27,490 nucleotides of DNA from an uncultured Streptococcus sp. (lineage in GTDB: Bacteria; Bacillota; Bacilli; Lactobacillales; Streptococcaceae): assembly GCA_934196125.1 (NCBI GenBank), contig CAKPVT010000027.1, positions 1 through 27,490 on the forward strand, in the 5' to 3' direction. Both the position numbers and the translations under genes were made by a program. Of the stretch, positions 20,658 to 27,490 are shown piece after piece. Under the pieces are notes generated by a model. That model made no database searches. It was not told where the DNA came from and worked only from the letters and a program-made list of their open reading frames with translations. Every line of letters starts with the position of its first letter. Within the stretch, counting starts at the first letter, position 1.

Positions 20658-20704
20658 GTTCAAAACTTAATAGTTTTGAACATCAAAATAAGATATGATA
20701 AAAT
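20658..20704 (+). promoter_or_regulatory. Promoter with a 10-bp operator-like inverted repeat
   Basis: GTTCAAAACT-TAAT-AGTTTTGAAC is a perfect inverted repeat (20658-20681) whose right arm contains the -35 TTGAAC (20676). After a 17-bp spacer comes TAAAAT (20699) with an extended TG. A repressor bound to the repeat would block polymerase, so the downstream ORF may be autoregulated or controlled by a lost plasmid regulator. Confidence 0.6.
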
Positions 20705-20756
20705 CAAAGATAACAACAGGTCATATCTGGTGGTCATAAGTAAAGGAGAAGAATTC

Positions 20757-21083
20757 ATGACAAGTAATCTTACAGAACAAGTATTTTTAAAACCATTGCT
20801 AGTCGAAGCAGAACGCTTAGGAACGGTAACTACTAAGAAAAGTTTTTTTGGTGGTACGGTAATTTTTATTGATAAAACAAAAATAGGTGGTCTTATAAAA
20901 GATAATGGCAGTTATCTTTTCTCACTTAAACCTACCAAAAGTGGTGAACATATTTTACAAGACTATTTAAGATTAACTGAAAATTTTGGGAAACACGATA
21001 TTTCATTCACTTTTAAAACACTGACTGGCTTATCTTTTTTGCCACAACTTGTGAAAGCTACTTTTGAAGAATTGAAAAAATGA
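20757..21083 (+). CDS. Hypothetical plasmid-type protein
   Basis: 108 residues, MTSNLTEQVFLKPLLVEAER, then FFGGTVIFIDKTKIGGLIKD and a mixed alpha/beta remainder; soluble, no signal peptide. I choose ATG 20757 with GGAGAA 7 bases upstream; a longer start at 20676 lies in the promoter. The stop overlaps the resolvase ATG (ATGA), so the two were translated together, as for accessory genes in plasmid resolvase operons. Function unknown; one guess is a regulator or partner of the resolvase. Confidence 0.65.
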   Translation: MTSNLTEQVFLKPLLVEAERLGTVTTKKSFFGGTVIFIDKTKIGGLIKDNGSYLFSLKPTKSGEHILQDYLRLTENFGKHDISFTFKTLTGLSFLPQLVKATFEELKK

Positions 21084-21446
21084 AATACGGCTATGCACGA
21101 GTGAGTACCTTAGACCAAAAATTGGAAAATCAAATCGAGCAATTAAAAGACACCGGCGCAGATCAGTGTCCATATCCTGAACATTGGTTTAATTGATAAT
21201 ACCGCCACAGGACAATTGATTTTTACAATTTTTAGCGCCTTTGCCCAATTTGAACGAGCCTTGATACTTGAACGCACCCAAGAGGGGAAGCGCTACGTGA
21301 AAGCCCACGACCCCAAGTTTCGAGAAGGACGACCAAAGAAATATACAAAGGAGCAGTTGCAACTGGCGTATGAGTTAAAACAGCAAGGCTTAACTTACAA
21401 GATGATTGAACGAAAAACAGGGATAAGTATCAGTACCCAACAATGA
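21080..21446 (+). pseudogene. Serine resolvase/invertase with internal deletion
   Basis: The first frame gives MKYGYARVSTLDQKLENQIE, including the catalytic Ser of the YARVST motif, up to GAD; after about 21165 the frame changes to VHILNIGLIDNTATGQLIF, then FAQFERALILERTQEGKRY and the C-terminal HTH (KMIERKTGISIST). About 75 codons of the catalytic core between these parts, including the LDR..R motif, are missing with a frameshift. An intact member has about 190 residues and resolves plasmid multimers or Tn3-type cointegrates. This copy is inactive. Confidence 0.88.
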
Positions 21447-21494
21447 GCTTTCAAGCAGGTGACGAAATAAGACAGTTAAAAGGCAGGACTTATC

Positions 21495-22026
21495 ATGAGT
21501 GAGAATTTAACAATTAGTCAGTTAGCTAAAGAACTAAACGTAAGTCGGCAAAAAATTTACAGGTTTTTGGATAAACCAGAAAATAGTCATGTTCATGAGT
21601 ATATCTATATAAACTCAAAAAAAAATAAAAATGATTAACAATAAAGGTGTCCGATTTATCAAAGAAAATATACATCGGACAGCGAGCGGACAGATTTTTT
21701 TATAAAACAGATTGAACAAAAAGACGCACAAATTCATACATTACAACAAATTATAGAAAAGAATCAAAATTTATTAGACCAACAACAACGCCTTGCCTTG
21801 CAGGATAAAAAGCTACTAGAAGAATACAAGGCAGAAATAAACGACTTAAAAGCCCTTAAAATGCCCTCTAGTGAGTTTGAAAAGGCTGATGAATATAATC
21901 AATCGGAAGAACAAGAGGAACTTTAAAAAGCAAATAAGAGCCTTAGAGGAGCAAGTAAAAGAAAAAGAAGAAGACCAACGATTAGAACAAGAACAATCTA
22001 AAAAATGGTATCAATTTTGGAAGTAG
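21495..22026 (+). pseudogene. HTH/DUF536 plasmid replication-associated protein, broken
   Basis: The first piece (21495-21638) is MSENLTISQLAKELNVSRQK with an HTH and stops at NKND. A later frame (about 21704-21926) gives IEQKDAQIHTLQQIIEKNQN, DQQQRLALQDKKLLEEYKAE and MPSSEFEKADE; a third (to 22026) gives KQIRALEEQVKEKEEDQRLE and ends KKWYQFWK. This order (HTH, coiled coil, DUF536) is that of the protein encoded after repB in lactococcal and streptococcal theta plasmids. At least two frame breaks make it non-functional. It is the clearest sign that the segment was once a plasmid. Confidence 0.75.
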
Positions 22027-22160
22027 AAAGTCGATTAAAAAGCAAAAAAAATAATCAATATAGACACGACCGTTAGGGAGTTTTCCTAAAGGCAGAACGT
22101 CCGATTTTTCAATCGAGGTGTACAAGCGGAGCAACAAGAGCGAACAGGGAGATTTTTTGC

Positions 22161-22222
22161 TATAATAAAAGTCCTTAAGCATAAGTAAAAGAGAACGACT
22201 GAATTAGTCGTTCTCTTTTTTC
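22161..22222 (+). terminator. Strong hairpin terminator, with a -10 just upstream
   Basis: AAAAGAGAACGACT pairs with AGTCGTTCTCTTTT around GAATT (22187-22222). A TGCTATAAT extended -10 stands at 22158-22166, so a transcript of only ~50 bases could be made here. The hairpin also covers the stop codon of a minus-strand frame (ending EKWKKEND, stop at 22204-22206) and can work in both directions. Confidence 0.75.
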
Positions 22223-22291
22223 CATTTTTCAGGTTTTTGTTCATTAACGTAGTGGGCAAACATCGTAAATCGTACGTTTGAAGCTAAAAAC

Positions 22292-22678
22292 ATGCCTGAT
22301 AGAATTAGCGAAAAATCATACGCAGAACAAGGCTTAGATGAAGTCCCAACGCAACACGAGGGTGTCAATTCACAACGTGACAAACGCAAAGAATGGAATG
22401 AAGCCGTCCAAGAATTAAGAACGGATAAAGCCGAACACTCAAACACGAAAGAAAAATTCTTTAATCAGTACCGAGTAGAAGCCCTCAAACAATATACGAG
22501 CTTTCATGAAAAAGCCGTCATTTCACGCTTAAGTAAAGAATTGCATATGTATATTGACCTAGAAAACTTAGAAGATAAAAAGCGTATGTTGTTTAACTGG
22601 AAAAATAGCACGCTGATTAAATGTTGTCCTGATTCAATCGCTTGTTCTGCTTCTGTCAGTTTTCGAGAAGGGGAATAG
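22292..22678 (+). pseudogene. MobA/MobL-type relaxase, internal fragment
   Basis: DRISEKSYAEQGLDEVPTQH followed by EG is the region after the catalytic His cluster of MobA/MobL relaxases (the 'R-I-S-E-x-S-Y..QG...P..HEG' block), then a charged helical stretch to about residue 105. The N-terminal catalytic part (Tyr and His triad) is absent and the end (from about 22612) runs into an opposite-strand gene, giving an unrelated tail. Relaxases nick oriT in plasmid mobilisation. No Shine-Dalgarno precedes the ATG. Decayed remnant. Confidence 0.65.
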
Positions 22679-22821
22679 CCTTTGATTAAATCAATGGGAA
22701 AATAGCCTGTTACCAGTCGTGTGGTCTTTTTCGCGACACTACTTTGATTATGACCTTCTAGCCCTGAAATAATCGCTTGCGCCTGTTTTCCAGTGAATAC
22801 GAAATAGTCATTTTCTAACAA
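22504..22821 (-). pseudogene. Plasmid-type small protein, C-terminus replaced
   Basis: Begins at TTG 22821 with AGAGGTGG six bases upstream: MLENDYFVFTGKQAQAIISG, GHNQSSVAKKTTRLVTGYFP, IDLIKGYSPSRKLTEAEQAI. After about residue 70 (near 22610) the frame reads the antisense of the relaxase fragment and ends at 22504, so the true C-terminus is lost. A promoter lies upstream at 22861-22888. I do not recognise the family. Confidence 0.5.
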
Positions 22822-22860
22822 TTTCCACCTCTTTTTTTGAACAAGTCTATTTGAACACCT

Positions 22861-22888
22861 GTTATACCACTAACCCAAAATAGTTCAA
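22861..22888 (-). promoter_or_regulatory. Promoter of the minus-strand plasmid-type gene
   Basis: On the minus strand TTGAAC, 16-bp spacer, TATAAC, with TG one base before the -10. It points at the TTG start at 22821. Confidence 0.65.
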
Positions 22889-22899
22889 TAGAGTACACC

Positions 22900-23268
22900 T
22901 TAGTGGGTTAATCGGCTGATTTTATCAATAAACTGACCTTGTGTATTTTTTAGCAACAAAATTTTTCTAAGTATACGAAATCTCCATTTAGAATTTCCTA
23001 CTGAAAATGACCAAATAACATCTAAGAATAACCCATTCTTAATTTTCTGATTTTCAATTTTTTCCCTGTCATAACAAACTTTGTCAATTATTTTCGTTAA
23101 AAAGAAATTTAAAAATAAAATAATTAATTTTTTGTCATCAATAAGGAGTATTACTTTACTGGTTGTCCCTGATATACTTTGAGACTCTGCATAACAAAAG
23201 AACATTTCTTGGCTCATCTCATATTTAGCTAACGACATTAAATTTCTTTTAGTTAAAAATATAATCAT
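22900..23268 (-). CDS. Hypothetical protein
   Basis: 122 residues, starting at ATG 23268 with AAAGGTGAGG well placed upstream. MIIFLTKRNLMSLAKYEMSQ is followed by a hydrophobic stretch (KLIILFLNFFLTKIIDKV) and a beta-looking C-terminal part (IWSFSVGNSKWRFRILRKIL). The pattern is faintly like a small PH-type or immunity-like protein but I recognise no family. Very AT-rich, unlike the core genes, in keeping with acquired DNA. A palindrome stands upstream at 23312. Confidence 0.5.
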   Translation of the reverse strand: MIIFLTKRNLMSLAKYEMSQEMFFCYAESQSISGTTSKVILLIDDKKLIILFLNFFLTKIIDKVCYDREKIENQKIKNGLFLDVIWSFSVGNSKWRFRILRKILLLKNTQGQFIDKISRLTH

Positions 23269-23311
23269 TCCACGTCCTCACCTTTTAAGTAAATTTTTTA
23301 TTTTTTGAACT

Positions 23312-23355
23312 GTTGGAAGGAAACTCGGGGTTTTAATCCCGAGTTTCCTTCCAAC
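23312..23355. terminator. 18-bp perfect hairpin
   Basis: GTTGGAAGGAAACTCGGG pairs perfectly with CCCGAGTTTCCTTCCAAC around GTTTTAAT. The plus strand continues GGTTTTCTT, so it is a possible terminator for a plus-strand gene that is no longer here. Confidence 0.7.
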
Positions 23356-24255
23356 GGTTTTCTTACTATTTTTATATTACTTTAATTATCCTATACTTTT
23401 TCAACTTTTTTTCAAGTGTAACATCTTTAAAACCCTTTACAGCTAGGGTTAAGTACCTTGTTACCTGTGCTTCTCGTAAGAGTTTTCCCTCTAAAAAATT
23501 GGTATAGTTTTTTTGAGGTGACACCGACTAAACATGCAGTTTTACTGGTCTAACTCTGGTAGTGTCACTCCCTCCCCCCCAATGTGCATCCGCACTACTC
23601 ACCCTCTTACGCTTCGCACGAGGCCTACGTTTACGCTACTGCACAGTCCAAAAAGCAATCCTCACTTGCCATAATCACAAGCTACGCTAAAAGTAAATTA
23701 AATAATTACACTGTCCATAAAATATATTATAAAATAATTTTTTTTTAGTATTTCTAGGACTAAAGTCTGATTTTTTAAATGCAATTAATTCTCATTGATT
23801 CAAAAAGAAAAAAGACAATCTCTCTACTAAGAAATTGCCTTTAGAACATTGAATATCCCTTATTGAAGTTATTCAATCTATCATTTTATAGGGAATGTTA
23901 TTTTATCAAATTATTTTTTCTCATTCAAATTTTATGAGCACTTCCGAAAATCGGAAACCTCAGACAAAAAAGAAGGAGCTAAATGCTCCTTCCGACTTTA
24001 TCAGAAAGAAATAATAGACCATTGGAAAATGAAGTGCGGGGTAATAATAAGTGCTCTCAATTTCCTTTGTGTTATTTCTCTAAAACAAAGTATAACAAAC
24101 TCTTTGAAATGTTGTCAAAAAAACTGAGACCTTTTCAACGTATCTCAGCTCTTTTAGTAAATTACTGAAAGTAAAAATTGAAATAATTTATATCAAACAA
24201 AATATATTATACTAAATCAAAAATTTAGAAGTCAAATATTTTATTAAATACTTAA
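23356..24255. other. 900-bp region without a supported gene
   Basis: No frame here has both length and a ribosome binding site. What it holds: a GTGACAC/GTGTCAC inverted repeat 43 bp apart (23518-23568), a C-rich and relatively GC-rich patch (23570-23690), a TTCCGA-AAA-TCGGAA palindrome near 23941, a hairpin GAAGGAGC/GCTCCTTC (23971-23991) whose T run is on the minus strand, and a CTGAGA/TCTCAG hairpin (24125-24150). It could be a plasmid origin or transfer region that has decayed, but I see no diagnostic iterons or nick site. Confidence 0.5.
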
Positions 24256-24510
24256 TTAATCAAGAAGTTCCTTTTCAAGTTTTTCAAACTTTTCTAATTC
24301 TTTTTCATCATATTTATCGTATTTTCCTATTTCGTGTAATAAACGTTTAATTTCGTGAAAAGCTTTTTTTTCTGTATGCCATTTTTTAAAATGATGTTTA
24401 CGTTCATCTTCATTAATAGAATCAAGCTTTTCGAGATCTGAATCTAATTTTTCAATTGTTTTAGAAATTTTTTCTACAACTTTTTCTTCTTTTGCTACAT
24501 AATTTGTCAT
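24256..24510 (-). CDS. Small charged coiled-coil protein of unknown function
   Basis: 84 residues, MTNYVAKEEKVVEKISKTIE, then alternating Lys/Glu helices to EKFEKLEKELLD; nearly all helical, no membrane segment. AAGGAG lies seven bases before the ATG, so it is likely translated. No known domain recognised. It stands alone directly upstream of ISS1, on the opposite strand, in AT-rich DNA. Alternatives are a bacteriocin-immunity-like or plasmid-maintenance protein; neither is supported by a motif. Confidence 0.6.
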   Translation of the reverse strand: MTNYVAKEEKVVEKISKTIEKLDSDLEKLDSINEDERKHHFKKWHTEKKAFHEIKRLLHEIGKYDKYDEKELEKFEKLEKELLD

Positions 24511-24630
24511 AAGAATTCTCCTTACTTAAAAATGATATTATATAGAATAATAAAAAATAATCGTAATGTCAAGTAATTTGTGCTATGCCAAATACTCATA
24601 TTTTACGTTAGTCTTTTAAATACAAAAAAC

Positions 24631-25438
24631 GGTTCTGTTGCAAAGTTTTCCAAAAAATCTATTTTAGTGTAAAATTGAGAAAAAAGACAGAGAAGACAGA
24701 GTAATGAATCATTTTAAAGGCAAACAATTCAAAAAAGACGTCATTATTGTCGCTGTTGGTTACTACCTGCGTTACAATCTAAGCTATCGTGAAGTTCAGG
24801 AATTGTTATATGATCGTGGAATAAATGTTTGTCATACTACGATTTATCGTTGGGTGCAAGAGTACAGCAAAGTCCTCTATTATCTTTGGAAGAAGAAAAA
24901 TAGACAATCCTTCTATTCATGGAAAATGGACGAAACCTATATCAAAATTAAGGGACGTTGGCATTATCTTTATCGTGCAATTGATGCGGACGGCTTAACC
25001 TTAGATATCTGGTTACGAAAGAAACGGGATACGCAAGCAGCCTATGCTTTCTTAAAACGACTCCATAAACAGTTTGGTGAGCCGAAAGCAATTGTGACCG
25101 ATAAAGCACCTTCTCTTGGCTCCGCCTTTAGAAAGTTACAGAGTGTGGGTTTATATACTAAGACAGAGCACCGAACTGTGAAGTATCTTAACAATTTAAT
25201 AGAACAAGACCATCGACCTATTAAACGACGGAATAAATTTTATCAAAGTCTCCGTACAGCCTCTTCCACGGTTAAGGGCATGGAGACCATTCGAGGAATA
25301 TATAAAAAGAACCGAAGAAATGGAATGCTCTTCGGCTTTTCGGTGTCTACTGAAATCAAGGTATTAATGGGAATAACAGCCTAAGATATTTGGAGTTCAG
25401 AGAGGGCGCGTTTGAGTTTCAAACTTCGCAACAGAACC
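24631..25438 (+). mobile_element. ISS1 (IS6 family), complete 808 bp
   Basis: The left end GGTTCTGTTGCAAAGTTT and the right end AAACTTCGCAACAGAACC are 18-bp inverted repeats with one mismatch, and the total of 808 bp is the length of ISS1. The transposase is intact. The 8 bases outside each end (CAAAAAAC and TTATAGCA) differ, so there is no target duplication; the copy has recombined or belongs to a rearranged cointegrate. IS6-type elements move by replicative cointegration, which fits the plasmid debris to its left. Confidence 0.95.
24704..25384 (+). CDS. ISS1 transposase (IS6 family)
   Basis: 226 residues, full length. An N-terminal HTH (SYREVQELLYDRGINVCHTT) precedes the DDE catalytic domain: first Asp in KMDETYIKIKG, second in VTDKAPS, Glu in NNLIEQDHR, followed by the usual K/R helix. 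It catalyses replicative transposition of the element. No frameshift seen, so it should be active. Confidence 0.96.
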   Translation: MNHFKGKQFKKDVIIVAVGYYLRYNLSYREVQELLYDRGINVCHTTIYRWVQEYSKVLYYLWKKKNRQSFYSWKMDETYIKIKGRWHYLYRAIDADGLTLDIWLRKKRDTQAAYAFLKRLHKQFGEPKAIVTDKAPSLGSAFRKLQSVGLYTKTEHRTVKYLNNLIEQDHRPIKRRNKFYQSLRTASSTVKGMETIRGIYKKNRRNGMLFGFSVSTEIKVLMGITA

Positions 25439-25552
25439 TTATAGCACATTTTTGGCTGTAATGGAAGTTTTTTTAAGACAAGAGAGGACAAACTCTTGCT
25501 AGTTTTTACTAGAAATAAAGGGACAGGTTATATGCCAGCCGATTCTATAAAA

Positions 25553-25850
25553 TGGCGTTGCGGACATAAGCAAAGGTTACTCTCATGACTTTGTGTCCTA
25601 AGGGTGGTGGCGACCATTAACGGCTAGGGTGGCAAACAGGATTCCGAAAGAATCGGTAGTTGTCATTCAATGCTACGATTGGGCTGTTTGATCGTAGGGA
25701 ATGATGATGTGTGTAAGCACCAACTCATGAGAGATGTTACTAGTGACTCCAAGGCGTCGGCATGACGTTAGCCCCCTAACAGGTTGTACTCTGATCGATG
25801 TTTCATTTTTTTGAAATGTCGTTCTTAGGGTACAACTATGCCCAACACCA
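25553..25850 (+). ncRNA. Candidate structured non-coding RNA
   Basis: No credible protein is encoded. An outer helix (TGGCGTTG 25553-25560 with CAACACCA 25843-25850, one mismatch) encloses several stem-loops: GGACA...CAAAG / CTTTG-TGTCC (25562-25598); TGGT-GGCG-ACCA; GATTC-CGAAA-GAATC; TCATTC...CTACGAT / ATCGTAG-GGAATGA (25662-25705); GTGT-GTAA-GCAC, a GNRA loop; CGTC-GGCAT-GACG; and a long one, GTTGTACTCT / AGGGTACAAC with CGATGTTTCA / TGAAATGTCG (25783-25836). Several pairs are G-U when read as plus-strand RNA and would be A-C mismatches on the other strand, which sets the orientation. It is more GC-rich than its surroundings. TATAAA at 25546 is a weak -10 candidate. Class unknown. Confidence 0.55.
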
Positions 25851-26210
25851 AAACGCACAACAATCAGTTAGAAATTCAGGGTGTAGAAAAACAACTGTTT
25901 TTTTCTGTTTTTTGAAAAAAGTTAAATAATATTGGGTTATTTTTTAAAATTAAGAGTAAGGAATAGATAAGGGGGTACAGGAAGTATATAAACAGAAATA
26001 TACAATAAAAGAAAATATGAATATTACTAAAATTTTAGGATATAGAACACAGATAAAAAACTACATAATAAAATTAGGTTGGGAAAATATGGTAAAATGA
26101 TATTGAATAGAAATAAGATGGTTATTATTATCAATAATCTAATGGATATTCTGTTAAAAAGAGTTTAGAAAATCTATAGAAAATTGTAATTTAAAATGTA
26201 AAATTCGGTT
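25851..26210. other. AT-rich intergenic stretch
   Basis: No gene seen. AAAACAACTGTTTTTTT near 25890 could end a transcript from the RNA candidate. From about 25960 on the DNA is very AT-rich with several TAAAAT-like motifs. Confidence 0.5.
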
Positions 26211-26219
26211 TGATATAAT
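26211..26219 (+). promoter_or_regulatory. Extended -10 promoter of the YdcF-family gene
   Basis: TGATATAAT, 34 bases before the ATG at 26253; the -35 region (TTAAAA at 26191) is poor. AGAGAGG at 26236-26242 is the likely Shine-Dalgarno. Confidence 0.6.
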
Positions 26220-26252
26220 GTATTTGAATTATTTAAGAGAGGAAAATAAGTT

Positions 26253-27258
26253 ATGTTTAGTTTAATTATTGGATCTATTAGTTTATTGATGTTTGTGTAT
26301 TTTTTCAAAAAAGAACCAAATCAGTTTAAAAATATTTTTTTACTAATGGTAAGTTTTTATTTTGGAGTAAAAGGGATATTTTTTTGTGGAGAAAGTTTTT
26401 CCCTACACTAAACCCAGATGGAGCAAGTTATGTAGAAACTAATAGTGGAACTATTTATTTTTCAATTTTTATTGTTTTTATATTGATACTAATAGTTTTT
26501 TCTTGGTATCTATGGAGTAATTTTTTTACATTAATAAGAAAAGAAGGCCTTTTGTTATCCTATTATATATTACCTTTTTCAGCATTATCTATATATATAT
26601 ATGGATTTTTTTGAGACTTACGTATAGAAATAATTTCTTACAAGAAATTTTTAATTCGATAATTTTATATATTCCATTATTGTATTTTTCTTATTTTCTC
26701 TATACTAAATTATATTTAAGATTAGTAAAAATTGAAGATCCTGATTACATAATTATTCATGGTGCAGCATTGATAAATGATTTACCAACACCATTATTGA
26801 TGAAACGGCTAGATAAAGGTATAGAAGTATTTAATAATTATAATAAAAAAGCCATAATCATTGTTTCTGGTGGTCAGGGAAAGGACGAGATTTTTTCAGA
26901 AGCAGAAGTAATGAAAAAGTATTTATTGAATAAAGGTATTCCTGAAGCTAAAATTCTTGAAGAAAATCAATCTCGTAATACTTTTGAAAATCTCTTATTC
27001 TCTAAAAGACTTATTTCAGGATTAAATAAACGAGTTATAATTGTAAGTAATGAATATCATATACTTCGTTGTGTGATTTATGCAAAAAATATTGGTTTTA
27101 AAGCTGTAGTGGGTGTTCCCAGTAAAACGGTAAGATATTATAAGATTTTTGGAGAGTTTAGAGAAGTTGTAGCTTTTATAGTGAGATATAAAACATTATT
27201 TCCCATTTATATTTTGTTATCGATAGTTACTTTATATTTAGATTATTTTATGAATTAG
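26253..27258 (+). pseudogene. YdcF/DUF218-family membrane protein with two homopolymer frameshifts
   Basis: Three frames make one protein of about 335 residues. Frame 1 from ATG 26253 (MFSLIIGSISLLMFVYFFKK) breaks at a T7 run near 26379; frame 2 (KFFPTLNPDGASY, then two transmembrane helices) breaks at a T7 run near 26605; frame 3 (from about 26611) has two more hydrophobic segments and the DUF218 domain: DYIIIHGAALINDLPTPLLM, IIIVSGGQGKDE, SRNTFENLLFSK, VIIVSNEYHILRC. One extra T at each run would restore it. DUF218 proteins are membrane-tethered with a Rossmann-like fold and unclear roles, some linked to envelope or polysaccharide processes. Sequencing error, real decay and phase variation are all possible. 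Confidence 0.82.
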
Positions 27259-27297
27259 CCGAGAACACCTGTGATTTTAATCATGGGTGTTCTCGGC
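27258..27297 (+). terminator. Hairpin at the end of the YdcF-family gene
   Basis: GCCGAGAACACC pairs with GGTGTTCTCGGC; the inner TGTGATT/AATCATG pairs with two wobbles, leaving a tiny loop. It starts on the last base of the stop codon. The T run after it is short. A second small hairpin (CCTAGC-TTTA-GCTAGG) follows at 27308-27323. Confidence 0.7.
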
Positions 27298-27424
27298 TTC
27301 TGTTGTGACCTAGCTTTAGCTAGGTTAAACAACTGACAAATATAAACAAAATAATACAATTCGTATTATAAGAGTCCCCGTTTTTCTAACGATTCTACAT
27401 AGAGACTATGTTGACTGAACTGCA

Positions 27425-27490
27425 CCCCAAAAGTTGGACAGAAAAAATCTAACTTTTGGGGTGTTTTTGTATGAAATTGAGTTACGAAGA
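27425..27490 (+). mobile_element. Left end of an IS3-family element, cut by the window end
   Basis: CCCCAAAAGTTGGACAG and CTAACTTTTGGGG form the inverted, hairpin-prone end typical of IS150-like streptococcal IS3 elements (IS861 type). The relic at 2961-3005 is a decayed copy of the same end. Confidence 0.75.
27471..27490 (+). CDS. IS3-family transposase OrfA, first codons only
   Basis: ATG at 27471 begins MKLSYE, the usual start of OrfA in this IS group (an HTH protein made together with OrfB by frameshifting). It runs off the window, so whether the gene is intact cannot be seen. The TTTTTGT before the ATG gives no good Shine-Dalgarno, which is common for these elements. Confidence 0.6.

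Noticed and set aside
20757..21446. An intact Tn3-type resolvation module
   Set aside because: The resolvase lacks about 75 codons of its core and changes frame; no transposase or terminal repeats of Tn3 type are seen.
23518..23568. A transfer origin (oriT) or single-strand origin
   Set aside because: Only a 7-bp inverted repeat is seen; no nick-site motif of a known relaxase family could be recognised and the nearby relaxase is a fragment.
23983..24168. A 61-residue plus-strand frame
   Set aside because: No Shine-Dalgarno; it starts inside a terminator-like hairpin and shows no protein-like composition.
25439..25900. A group II intron without its protein
   Set aside because: I find no domain V-like hairpin and no GTGYG...AY boundaries; the other helices do not match the intron plan I know.

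Overview
The window is a piece of a low-GC Gram-positive chromosome, almost certainly Streptococcus and probably the S. bovis/equinus complex (S. gallolyticus, infantarius, lutetiensis or macedonicus group). The species group is an inference. It rests on the gene order (pbp2A-rpmG-secE-nusG; DUF3013-prmA-rsmE; tRNA-Lys/6S RNA next to rarA), the LPXTG anchor, Rgg remains, and streptococcal/lactococcal insertion sequences (ISS1, ISL3-type, IS3-type). Promoters often have an extended -10 (TGnTATAAT).

Layout. 1-1,130: 3' end of a repeat-bearing LPXTG surface protein, then a decayed ISL3-type IS end abutting the 3' end of an Rgg regulator. 1,256-7,902: a TcaA-like membrane protein, an RluD-type pseudouridine synthase, a small conserved ORF, penicillin-binding protein 2A, L33, SecE and NusG. 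7,914-11,019: a potassium-channel gene cut in two, with part of its middle replaced by a ~2.5 kb island. The island is an array of small membrane-anchored DUF1310-like genes alternating with N-terminal 'heads' of a secreted-type lipase, ending in one longer, frameshifted lipase. 11,128-15,555: a patatin-like phospholipase, leuS, a DUF4649 gene, tRNA-Lys(CUU) and a 6S RNA. 15,639-20,476: rarA with a truncated GNAT gene, DUF3013, an inserted GIY-YIG/DUF4357 gene plus a palindromic three-way-junction element, then prmA and rsmE.

20,488-24,630 is plasmid-like debris (serine resolvase with an internal deletion, HTH/DUF536 replication-associated protein, MobA/MobL relaxase piece, orphan small ORFs) between a solo IS6-type terminal repeat and a complete 808-bp ISS1. 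This suggests a theta plasmid of lactococcal/streptococcal dairy type captured by IS6-type cointegration and then decaying. Downstream of ISS1 is an apparently non-coding stretch (about 25,553-25,850) that folds into several wobble-paired hairpins inside an outer helix, a candidate structured RNA. It is followed by a YdcF/DUF218 membrane protein with two homopolymer frameshifts and the first bases of an IS3-family element.

How the genes work together: the core genes serve translation and transcription (LeuRS, tRNA-Lys, L33, NusG, PrmA, RsmE, RluD-type enzyme, 6S RNA), protein export (SecE) and wall synthesis (PBP2A). The accessory segments are mostly scars of recombination. The strongest candidates for something undescribed are the lipase-head/DUF1310 cassette array, which looks like an antagonism/immunity locus diversifying by recombination in identical blocks, and the structured RNA candidate after ISS1.
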